64,000 bases of DNA from Hericium rajendrae (taxonomy: Eukaryota > Basidiomycota > Agaricomycetes > Russulales > Hericiaceae): assembly GCA_033439255.1 (NCBI GenBank), contig CM065879.1:2982501-3046500 (forward strand), given 5' to 3'. The notes under the pieces are model-generated. The model was not told where the DNA came from. It saw only the letters and a list, made by a program, of their open reading frames with translations, and ran no database searches. Numbering within the stretch: position 1 is the stretch's first letter; each line of letters starts with the position of its first letter. Shown piece by piece: positions 55,500 to 64,000 of this stretch. Position numbers and translations under genes: made by a program.

Positions 55500-56640
55500 A
55501 TGATGTCGTCTACCCAGTTTCCTGAGATGTCTACCCCGTATGGATCTGAATCTCGACGTCGAACGACTGTGAATGTCTCTGCTACTCCCAGTGACCGTCA
55601 AGCAGTCACTTCCTCGAATCCTAGTACTGCAGGGGGACCAGTCAGACGCTCCACACGTGTAAAGGTATGTTGAATTTCGTACAGGTCTGTTGACCGTCTC
55701 TGACTATATGGCATCGTGATTCAGAAGCCTGTTGATGAACAGCGCAGATGCACACTCGAACAAGTGAGTTGTACATTAAGACTTGTTGACCGTTTCTAAC
55801 TATGTGGCTCGCGAATCAAAAGCTGGTCGATGATCGAAGTGAACCCGCACCTATATTAATCCCGCTGCCCGCGAAACCGGGCGAAACAAGCTTCCGCGAT
55901 TATTACCACAAGCTCGTAAAGAGACGCTACCCTGATGTGCAGGTCACGGGCGACTTCCATCTGTACTGGCTTGCTCATGGTGGACCTGATAAGAAACCGT
56001 TCAGAACCTTAGAAGAAAGTATCAAGCGGAGTGGTCGAATGTTGATGGGCAGCGTAGCATACAAGACGCTTGAAGATGCCTGCCAGGCTATCAAAGAAGT
56101 TCAAATGGGGACTCTAAATTCACGGGCCACTGTCATCGGAGTAGGTCAACTTCCTTCGACATGTGGCTAATGCACTGATCTTATGCAGGACAAGCCCGAT
56201 ATCGATGAGATCGACGATGTGCATTTCGCTCCGGTGCCAGACTCGGACCTAGACATCCGTATCTGGGGCAACAGTCCTGGCCTCGATCGCGAGCACATCT
56301 ACTGTCTTGACTTTGTCGATCGAGCCACCCATCAGCCTGTCAATGCGCCTCTTGACTACGAGATTTGGGTTGTGCCGCCTTTGTCGGCGCCGTGGCTTCC
56401 TACTGCTTCCGGAAGGCTGACGTCCATGGAGAACTCATTTGGAAAGGCCTCAAGGACATCCAGCCGGGCCAGGAGAAATTTTGTCTCATGGAAGGCTCGT
56501 CCTTTCAGCTGAGGCGTCCAGGGAGGCCAGTAGCTTCCTATAATGTGCCGATGCGGCCCCGCCCACCACCCTCTTCCCAGGCTGAGGGCCATGCTGTTCC
56601 TGTTCTCTCCTTTGCTCCAGCGAGGGCCAGGGTTGATTGA
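55500..56640 (+). pseudogene. KPGE/WGNSPG family, copy E, one-base frameshift in last exon
   Basis: Exon 1 (55500-55664) encodes MMSSTQFPEMSTPYGSESRR and ends in the basic motif GGPVRRSTRVK. A small exon (KPVDEQRRCTLEQ) and exon 3 (PLPAKPGETSFRDYYHK, KRRYPDVQVTGDFHLYWLAH) follow, then exon 4 from 56190 (DVHFAPVPDSDLDIRIWG, YEIWVVPPLSAPW). At about 56451 one C is missing compared with copy F (GGCCTCAAGG instead of GGCCTCCAAGG), so the last 60 residues change and a stop comes at 56510-56512. In the restored frame the end is intact (GQEKFCLMEGSSFQLRRPG, stop 56638-56640). It lies tail-to-tail with F-box 3 at 164 bp. Confidence 0.75.
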
Positions 56641-56804
56641 GGTCGTTTACTATGCAACGTCAATCTCCTTGTTCACATAATGTGCTGACTTTTGTTCTTG
56701 TAATTCCCTGCGTTCTCCTACGCTCTCATATCTCTCATGTGTTTGTGCAGGTACGATGTGCACTGAGTGTGTACTATAGATATCCAAAATTTATATGAAT
56801 GTGA

Positions 56805-58020
56805 CTATCTGACTGAGCATGCTTTCCGCTTGCTTGTTCTACACCATAAGCGTCTATATCTAACACCTACAATTGGTACAATAGCCTTGGCACAGTCTAT
56901 CCATTCCCTGTCAAACCCAAATGAATCGCAGAGGTGCAGCTCGTGCAAAGGTGCACGGTCTGCTCGCAACGTCAGCATTTCGAGTAATACTTCACTGAAC
57001 GGGGGCGGGTTGAGTCCAGTGTAGCCATGCGGCTTCTTGTTGTCGAAGTACGCGTCGCTGACCGTCAAGGATGACAAGATCGGGAAGAGTAGGCGACTAG
57101 GTCCTCCTTCATCGTGCGAGGAATTTATGCTCCAGTCGCGAATGTCCTGGATCAGCACATCGCAGAATTCTGTGGTTCCGTTGTCGAGCTTGAGTCGTCG
57201 TACATCCTTGCAGCGACGAAAGGCGTGATGCCAGGAATGGCTAACCCCGTCTGGGACAATCATGATGCGAGACGCATCGGTGATCTCGAGAACCTCTATG
57301 TCGTCCAATGGAAGACTTTGGCAGAGCAAAGATGTCCTGTTGAAAGGGAGTTGCGCGTTTCGGGCATACATCAGTGAAACTTCCACTGTCGATGGAATAT
57401 TATCCGTTGAGAAGTTCGACGGAAGCGTGGAGGACCCGTCTTGACTTGTCCAGGCAAAGATGTCAAAATGCTTCATCTCCCGTATCCGCAAGGCCAGTCT
57501 CCGGATTGTCACAAAACAGGGTTCCCGTAACCACTCCCATAATATATTGATATCCCTTCCAGCATCTTCATCCAAACTAAGAACTGTTATTTCTTGCTGT
57601 GTGGTAGGCGAATAGACCAGATGTGCTGCAGTGATGGCGACGGCGATGGCATCATGCATAAAGATAAGTTTATGTAAGGCGAGGAAGTTCGACGCGAGGA
57701 TGAGCTATCCCACATGCAGTCTTACCCCAGAGACATAGCTGCAACGATCGGGGCGTTTCTGTTTAGAGATGGCCAGGAATATGCGAGCAAGGATTTCGAC
57801 AAGCAGACATGAGATGGGTACAGTAAGAGGGCATTGCAACGCTCGCGCATGGAAGAGAGCAGCACATTGACGGCGTCCATTTCCTTTGTCCAGCATCTGA
57901 CGAGCTTCATTGACGATGCTCGCGTCGCTTCGAACAGTGATGCCGTCTAGATGTGCAAGGTGGGAACGCCCTGCAGCCAACCAATATTCGACATGTGCAG
58001 CGCTGAACGAGCAGAAGCCT
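56805..58020 (-). CDS. F-box/LRR protein with internal deletion (F-box 3)
   Basis: The upstream exon (from about 58020 to 57725) has helical sequence (EARQMLDKGNGRRQ) then an F-box-like PISCLLVEILARIFLAISKQ. The downstream frame, open from 57659 to 56805, encodes the LRR-like tail: LVYSPTTQQEITVLSLDED, MKHFDIFAW, LPLDDIEVLEI, WHHAFRRCKDVRRLKL, LFPILSSLTVSDAYFDNKK and SFGFDREWIDC. Compared with F-box 1, about 200 residues between the F-box and the TQQEI region are missing, and the F-box exon joins almost directly to LHKLILMHDAI. A splice donor GTAAGA at about 57724 exists, but I could not prove the join. It has the cleanest tail of the four paired F-box genes and may still be expressed. Confidence 0.6.
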
Positions 58021-58267
58021 AATGGGTCAGATGATCAACGCAACTGTAGACACTGGAAGACACCTAACTAATCTACGCACCGACATACTTTGAATCGCTG
58101 AGTTGTGGGGGCTGGGAAGAGCAGGCCGCGTATTGTATTCACCGCCATTCATACCGCCACACAAAAGTACTGCCTTAGACGCCGACTGCATCCTTCTTCT
58201 GCCGCTTTCCTTCAACCGCGTCTTCATCACGTCTTCAACTGTATGACATCGAGTCTCTCAGCTGTAC
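58021..58267. other. Divergent spacer between F-box 3 and copy F
   Basis: About 250 bases that should hold both promoters. No gene is seen. Confidence 0.4.
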
Positions 58268-59411
58268 ATGTCTACGATGTCTTCAGCCGAGTCTCCTAAG
58301 ATCTCTTCACCATCGGAATCTGAATCTCAAGTTTCTGCTGCTCTCAATGCCCATCAAGCAACCCCTTCCTCGGATTCTAGTACAGCCGGCGGTCCAGTGA
58401 GACGCTCCAAGCGTATCAAGGTCTGTCATCAATCGTACAGATTTTGTTATGCATTTCTGACTATGTCACGCCACGAACCAGAACCAGCCTGTTGACGAAC
58501 AACGGTATACACGCGTCCTTGCAAAGGTGAATTGTTCATTGCGCAGACTTGTCGACCGTCTCTGACTATGTGGCATCGTGATTAAAAGTCGCCTTATCAA
58601 CGGAGTAAACCCGAGCCCAAACCCATCCCCATCCCTCTGCCCGCGAAACCGGGCGAAACCAGCTTCCGTGATTATTACCGCAAACTCGTAAAGAGACGCT
58701 ATCCCGATGTGCAGGTCACGGACGATTTCCATCTTTACTGGCTTGCCCAAGGTGGACCCGATAAGACGCCGTTCAAAACTGTGGATGAAAGTATCAAAGA
58801 AATCGGTCGAACGTTGATGAGTAGCGTAGCATACAAGTCACTTGAAGATGCTTGTCAGGCTGCGAAACGCGTTCAAATCGGGAGATTAAACTCACGGGCC
58901 ACTGTCATCGGGGTGAGTGTATCCCAAAGTTTCCTCGATATGCGGCTGATACTTATCTTGTTTTGTGCAGGACAAACCCGATATTGACGAGGTCGACGAC
59001 GTGCATTTCGCTCCGGTGCCAGACTCGAACCTAGATATCCGCATCTGGGGCAATAGTCCTGGCCTCGATCATCAGCACCTCTATTGTCTCGACTTCGTCG
59101 ATCGGGCCACCCGCCAGCCTGTCAATGTGCCTCTTGACTACGAGCTTTGGGTTGTGCCGCCTTTGTCGGCGCCGTGGCTTCCTACTGTTTCCGGAAGGCT
59201 GACATCCATGGAAAACTCGTTTGGAAAGGCCTCCAAGGACATCCAGCCGGGCCAGGAGAAGTTCTGTTTGATGGAGGGTTCGTCATTCCAGCTGAGACGT
59301 CCAGGGAAACTGGCGGTGTCCTATAATGTGCCGACGCGGCCCCGCCCATCGCCTTCTGTCGAGAACTGTCCAGTTATGTCATTCACTCCTGCGACGCAAC
59401 AAAATAACTGA
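58268..59411 (+). CDS. KPGE/WGNSPG family, copy F, intact
   Basis: Exons 58268-58420, 58482-58526, 58589-58912 and 58971-59411, all phase 0, give 320 residues. Exon 1: MSTMSSAESPKISSPSESES with a Ser-rich body and the basic end GGPVRRSKRIK. Exon 2: QPVDEQRYTRVLAK. Exon 3: KPIPIPLPAKPGETSFRDYY, KRRYPDVQVTDDFHLYWLAQ, ATVIG. Exon 4: DKPDIDEVDDVHFAPVPDSN, IRIWGNSPGLDHQHLYCLDF, YELWVVPPLSAPWLPT, GQEKFCLMEGSSFQLRRPG, ending FTPATQQNN. It is closest to copy E by its exon 1 motif and the SAPWLPT wording. The exon 4 part, about 146 residues, looks beta-rich and is the best conserved piece of the family. Function unknown. Confidence 0.8.
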
Positions 59412-59637
59412 GGTACCTACTGTTTTCAAATTTCGTGTCAAGAATTACTTCGATTTGGCATCTTTGTTCGGCTACGAGTATTATTCATTCGATGTGTACA
59501 TAGCGGCTTTATTTAAATCCACATGTCTTGTTTATGGACAGGTTGCCAGCGTCGCATGGCAGCACCCATCATGCAGTATTTCTTGCATCGTATCGTAAAA
59601 TAAAAGTCAGGGCAAGATAGTCTATTGATCAAAACAT

Positions 59638-60890
59638 TCAAAACATGATGTACACAGAGACGGAAAACCAGGTAGGGAAAGGTGCATAGTAACATAACAA
59701 CATAGCAACAATAACAAACGGCGATGACGAACAGAACACGATAGCAATTTGATACAAGCCCGACCTCAAATATTTGAATATCACCCTTGAGCAAGCATCA
59801 GCGAAACTCAAGGTACAGAACGAGATATGACTTACCTGCGACAGCCTGGCCACCACCCACCAACTGCCCAACCCGTGCTCGGCGGAACACTTGAATTTGC
59901 GTCCCATAATGGATGACTCGGACTACGCGATGCGTGCCTTCATCCTGAGGCAATATCTTGGGAGGTAGTGGGCCATGATACCCAGGGACCCTCGGATAAT
60001 GCTGATGATAATGCAGAGTGCCATTGTCGGGTCGTAACTCTGTCATGTTGTTGTTCCATGGCATGTTATAGCCTACCCTAGGTATCTCTCCATCAATTTC
60101 GATGTCAACAACCGGCATCTCGATTGGATTGGCAAGTGGCGGGTTGATGGAAGGCCCGCAGTTGAATACCTGAATCAACCCGACATCGTCGAAATCGAAG
60201 CCCCAGAGCAGATCCTGGTTTGGGTGGATCCGGATTGTTATCCGGTGGCGGCGGCTGCTCCTGCTCATCATCTTCAACGTAAAATCCATCTTGGCCGCCG
60301 TAGGCAGGTATATGGCCACCATCGACAGGCATGTGACCACCCTGCACCTCCGCCCCTTGTTGATTACCCAGGGCAGCTGGGACCCTTGGATTCTGAGCGA
60401 ATTCGATGTATAAACTGCCTACGCCACGAGCAATGCAGACATAAGTCTGTCGCTGCAAGAATTGATCATTGGAGAGATAATGGTCTTGCATGTAGATGTC
60501 GCTGGACCGCTGGTCAATAAAGCGCGCGCCTGCGCTGCCAAGAAGACCTTTGTACATCTGAATGAAAAACCTGCGAAAACAGAACCCAATGCTTGTCAGC
60601 ACTAAATGAGGAGCCTCTGAAAAGGATATTACTTCTATGCAGATACGCGGTTACAGTGGATGTCGAACTAACAAGCTGAGCCGTACAGTGCTACCGGCAA
60701 AGGCTGCTCGCAGCCAAGTCAGTGCAATCAGACGCTGGATAAAACTATTCACGACTAACACTGTCTTGGGCCACACAGTATTGAGCGCGATTTCCAGTTG
60801 CCACGGACGAGTGGTCGAGCTTAAGCACCCTTCAGTGCTTTTGCGGCCTGAAGCAACATCGATTTGGAAATCGATTATCGTTAGTTGCAC
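59638..60890 (-). CDS. Hypothetical protein, multi-exon, end and one frame uncertain
   Basis: Exon 1 (60890-60655) encodes MQLTIIDFQIDVASGRKSTE and a hydrophobic part (TVLVVNSFIQRLIALTWLRA). It splices in phase 2 to exon 2 at 60570 (FFIQMYKGLLGSAGARFIDQ, TYVCIARGVGSLYIEF, GGHMPVDGGHIPAYGG). After the Pro/Asp-rich stretch QPPPPDNNPDPPKPG the coding signal moves to another frame near 60235 (DLLWGFDFDDVGLIQVFNCG, VDIEIDGEIPRVGYNMPW, LPPKILPQDEGTHRVVRVIH) without a clear intron, so either a frameshift or an unseen splice is present. A GTAAGT donor at about 59840 suggests a further exon with a hydrophobic C-terminus (IAIVFCSSSPFVIVAMLLCY, to 59638), but the phase does not fit. I do not recognise the family. 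It sits between copies F and G. Confidence 0.5.
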
Positions 60891-60993
60891 GACGCGATCA
60901 CGTGCCTAGATCTAAACAACGCCAAATAGTGTGGCGTCCATCGCCGCCGTGTCCCGTTGTTGAGTACAGTCTTTCAACGACACCATCGATTCA

Positions 60994-62053
60994 ATGTCTT
61001 CAGCTTCCAAGATGTCCTCTCCGTATGCAGCCCGACCTCACAGGGCTGTGAAGGTCTGTACAGTACTCCTTATGTGTTTTGGCGATGCTCAGGGCCCATC
61101 TTTTCCCCCAGACACGACAATCAGCTCCATCCTCAAACCCCGTTACCGCCGGCGGACCAGCCAGACAACCTAAGCGTGGAAAGGTTTGTTGCACATCCTA
61201 CAACCTTGCTAGACGCTCCTGACGATGGGAAGCAGAAGCAAGCTACTGAGCCACACACAACTTCATCCGGCCCGCTGCCTGCGAAACCAGGCGAGACAAG
61301 CTTCCGTGAATATTATCACAAGGTTATAAAGAAACGTTACCCCAACGTGCAAGTTGAGGATGACCTTCATCTCTATTGGCTGGCTTCTGGGGGTCCTGAG
61401 AAGATCCCTTTCAAGACCGTGGAGCAGACTACTGAAGAAAGTGCTCGAAAATGGATGCAAAGCAACAAAGCATATCGGACGCTTGATGAAGCCCGCCAGG
61501 CTGTTATAAAGTTTAGGATCTCGAAGTTGAACTCACCGGCCACCGTCATCGGGGTGAGCAACTGCCCAGGCTGCATTCCACATTTTGTTGATGCTATTGT
61601 TCTACGCAGGTCAAGCCCGATGTCGATGAGATCGACGACGTTCATTACGCCCCCGTGCCGGACTCGCACCTGGATATTCGTGTCTGGGGAAACAGTCCCG
61701 GTCTTGATCGCCAGCATCTCTACTGTCTCGACTTTGTTGATAGATCCACCCGTGAGCCCGTCAATGCGCCTCTCGACTACGAAATTTGGGTGGTTCCCTC
61801 CTTGACAGCATCATGGCTTCCTTCCGATTGTGGAAAGCTTGTCTCCATGGAGAATTCATTCGGGAAGCTGTCCAAGGACATTCGGCCGGGTCAGGAGAAG
61901 TTTTGCGTCATGGAGGGCTCGACGTTCCAGCTGAAGCGGGCAGGGCAGCCGGAGGTATTCTATAACGTGCCCCTGCGGCCCAAGTCATCGCTTCCGGACT
62001 GGGCTGAGAACCGTACAATTCTTTCTTTCACCCCAGCGACACGCCAGACTTGA
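60994..62053 (+). CDS. KPGE/WGNSPG family, copy G, intact
   Basis: Exons 60994-61053, 61112-61183, 61236-61553 and 61610-62053, all phase 0, give 297 residues. Exon 1 (MSSASKMSSPYAARPHRAVK) is short. Exon 2 carries SNPVTAGGPARQPKRGK, equivalent to the exon 1 end of copies E and F. Exon 3: PLPAKPGETSFREYYHKV, KKRYPNVQVEDDLHLYWLAS, FKTVEQTTEESARKWMQSNK. Exon 4: DVHYAPVPDSHLDIRVWG, YEIWVVPSLTASWLPSD, GQEKFCVMEGSTFQLKRAG, ending FTPATRQT. It combines exon 3 wording of the A-C group with exon 4 wording partly like E and F (LDYEIWVVP), which hints at exchange between copies. It is tail-to-tail with F-box 4, about 223 bp away. Confidence 0.78.
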
Positions 62054-62276
62054 ATTATGCCGTCTGTTTTGCATATCTACTTTCGTCAATCTCCTTGTCC
62101 ACCTTGTTCTTGCTTTGTACTGCTCAACGCTTTCCATCGCTTTCCATCGCTATCAATCACGATCTTCATGGCATGTTTACTATATAGAGAACTTTATACA
62201 GACATAACCGTTCAATTAAACATGTTTGTTCTACGCCATCACCGTCGTTCAAGCGCTCATCAGGTATATCTAATCT

Positions 62277-63173
62277 TTACAATTGGGACGGTCTTGAGCA
62301 GTCTAACAACCATACCCTGTCAAGTGCAAACGAATCGCAGGAGTCCAAATCGTGCCAAGGTGAGCGGTCTGCCCGCGATGTCAGCATTTCAAGAAATACT
62401 TCGGCAAGCGTGGGCAAGGTAAGTCCATCGTGACCAGGCGGCTTCTGGCTGTCGAACTTCACGCTGCTGATCGTCAGGGACGACGAAGCTGGCAAGAATA
62501 TGAAGACCAGGACACCCTCTATCGTGCAAGGAGTTTGCGCTCGGATCGCGGGTGTCCTGGATCATCGAATTCCGGTTTGAATGGAAGATTCTTGCAGCAA
62601 GGAGACACCGTATAGGATCATTGAAACAGACGCATTGGTGATCTCGGGAACCTCCACATCGCAACGGAAGACTCTGACGGAGCAAAAACGCCTTGTTGGG
62701 AGGGAGTTGCGCGTTTCGGACATACATACCTAAAAGGCTAACCATCGACAGAATATCGTCGAGAAGTTCGACGGAAGCGTGGAAACTCGCTTGATTTATC
62801 CAGGCAAAGATGTCAAGGTGCTTCATCTCCCGCATCCGCAAGGCCAGTTCCCAGAGTGTTCCGAAGCAGGCTACTAACCTGTTATCAGTTATCGATAGAT
62901 GTCCTTTCCAGCATCTTCACCAAGACGGAGAATTGATATGTGTTGTGTGCGACAGGTGAATAGGGTGCATGTGCTGCAGTGACGACGAAGCGATGGCATC
63001 GTCCGTAAGGATAAGTTGATGAAGACGGGAAAGTTCCTTGCAGCATTCAAATAGCATTTTTGGAATGGGGAAGCTGGCATAAGATCACCTACCTGGTTTA
63101 GGATCCGACAAATGCAGGTTGGACGTTGGAGATCAGTTGGAAGAGCATGCCTCAGCACGGCGTAGCACCACAA
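62277..63173 (-). pseudogene. F-box/LRR C-terminal remnant (F-box 4)
   Basis: Paralogue of F-box 3 tail: MREMKHLDIFAW, LLGMYVRNAQLPPNKAFLLR, SLPL, then frame changes, TRDPSANSLHDRGCPG, and on the far side SLTISSVKFDSQKPPGHDGL and CDSFALDRVWLLDC in a different frame. At least two or three frame breaks are present, and the F-box itself is not recognisable upstream to 63173. It is best seen as a decayed gene that keeps the tail-to-tail position next to copy G. Confidence 0.65.
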
Positions 63174-63271
63174 GAGAAATACTCACCTAGTAACACGTTG
63201 ATCTTTCGCGACAGCTTCAAAAAAATCTCAATATATCCCCGCAAGTCCTAAGAATCCATTGACGAGTAGCT

Positions 63272-64000
63272 CTATGATACCGCTTTCATCAAAGTCTGCA
63301 AAGACTCTGGACTGAGACCCAGCACCTCTACATCATCGGCCGTGCGCCGCTTCTCCGCGAAAAACTTATTCAGCTCGCGCTTCTCGTCCTCAAAAACTGG
63401 CCGTTGTGCGACTCTACGTACATGTGCAGCAGCCTGTTCTCCGCAACGCGTGATCAGTATAAAGCCTCTGTGAGATAAGGAGCAGGAAGGGTTACGCGGC
63501 GATTTCTCCTCGAGATCAACGTCCCCTTCGCTGTCGCCGTCCACGCCGTGCGGCATCGGCGATACGAGCGTGCGCACGAGCGCGGCGAGCAGATGGTGCT
63601 CGCGGAGCGCCATCAGCGTGGTCGACGCCGTCGCGATGTTGGTCGGGTCGGAGAGCATGGACGCGTGCGAGTTCGCGTGCACGGGCGCACTGGGCGGCGC
63701 GGTGTCGGACGCGTGGAACGTCGCGCCGCTGGCTGTCGTCGTCGTGTCGTGTCGACGGGCGGGGGCGCTCGGCGTCGGTGGGGATCAGGAGGCTGTTGAT
63801 GAGGAAGGCGGTTTTACGCCGCACGGTGATGTCGGAATCTGTGTGGGTAATGGTGTCAGTGGGCGGTTTCTTACTAGGGGAGATTGCCGTGGCGACTCGC
63901 CTTCGAGGGCTTTGCGGAAGGCTTCCCAGCCGCCGACGCGGACCAGCTCGCTGACGGCGGCTGCGTTGTGCTTCAACAGGCCGGAAAGTGTATATACGGC
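63272..64000 (-). CDS. FES1: Hsp70 nucleotide exchange factor FES1 (5' end outside window)
   Basis: Armadillo-type cytosolic factor that releases ADP from Hsp70. The visible part starts inside YTLSGLLKHNAAAVSELVRV-type sequence at the right edge (VGGWEAFRKALEGE), then after an intron VRRKTAFLINSLLIPTDAER, HANSHASMLSDPTNIATAST, ALREHHLLAALVRTLVSP, an acidic loop, and the C-terminal ELNKFFAEKRRTADDVEVLG to the stop at 63272-63274. Near 63740 the frame must shift by one base (from PTDAERPRPST to TASGATFHASDTAPPSAP) within a C-rich run without splice signals; this may be an assembly indel. The N-terminus lies beyond the window. Confidence 0.85.

Noticed and set aside
6159-62053. Naming the F-box/family module a meiotic driver or killer/antidote pair
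   Set aside because: The layout alone would allow it, but no toxicity motif, known homologue or segregation evidence is available.

Overview
This window is genomic DNA from a filamentous basidiomycete, most likely an Agaricomycete; the placement in Polyporales is only a guess. The evidence is many short GT-AG introns of about 47-65 bases, intron-rich housekeeping genes with fungal orthologues, Agaricomycete-style F-box/leucine-rich genes and a split tRNA gene. I found no reverse transcriptase, transposase, virus or CRISPR.

The core genes sit in the middle and at the edges. They are the phosphatidylethanolamine methyltransferase CHO2 (1.75-5.59 kb, 17 exons), a dCMP/cytidine-deaminase-type gene (16 kb), an uncharacterised three-exon gene (17.7-18.9 kb), an ALKBH6-type dioxygenase (20-21.5 kb), a large serine-rich protein (22.8-24.9 kb), a TPR/F-box protein (25.6-27.7 kb), ornithine aminotransferase (28.0-30.2 kb), a DHHC palmitoyltransferase (35.8-37.8 kb), a Rpp14/Pop5-like RNase P subunit (38.0-38.4 kb), DCN1 for cullin neddylation (38.7-40.1 kb), a proline-rich protein (44 kb), an MPP6-like exosome cofactor (49.5-50.4 kb), tRNA-Arg(CCU) (50.5 kb) and the 3' part of the Hsp70 exchange factor FES1 at the right edge.

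Two regions, 6-15.7 kb and 50.8-63.2 kb, are accessory DNA made of duplicated blocks. They hold seven copies of a protein family I do not recognise, called here the KPGE/WGNSPG family after two conserved motifs. Three copies read as intact four-exon genes (52.1, 58.3 and 61.0 kb). Four are broken (8.0, 14.5, 53.6 and 55.5 kb). Four of the seven lie tail-to-tail with an F-box/LRR gene or remnant, separated by only about 160-225 bp. This repeated two-gene module is the best candidate here for an undescribed system. A block holding a membrane protein plus one family member was also copied in inverted orientation between 8-10.5 kb and 50.9-53.3 kb. The 13.2-15.7 kb locus is a chimera of a CHO2 fragment, an F-box tail and a family copy.

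A separate direct duplication created two palmitoyltransferase copies. The 30.8-32.1 kb copy lost its start codon and about 583 bp including the DHHC active site; the 35.8-37.8 kb copy is intact. Between them lies a protein with a trypsin-like GDSG motif.

About 40.1-43.9 kb and 44.8-47.3 kb show no convincing gene. Several otherwise well conserved genes carry single-base frame breaks (about 21.19, 23.76, 32.66, 33.32 and 63.74 kb), which may be assembly indels rather than biology.
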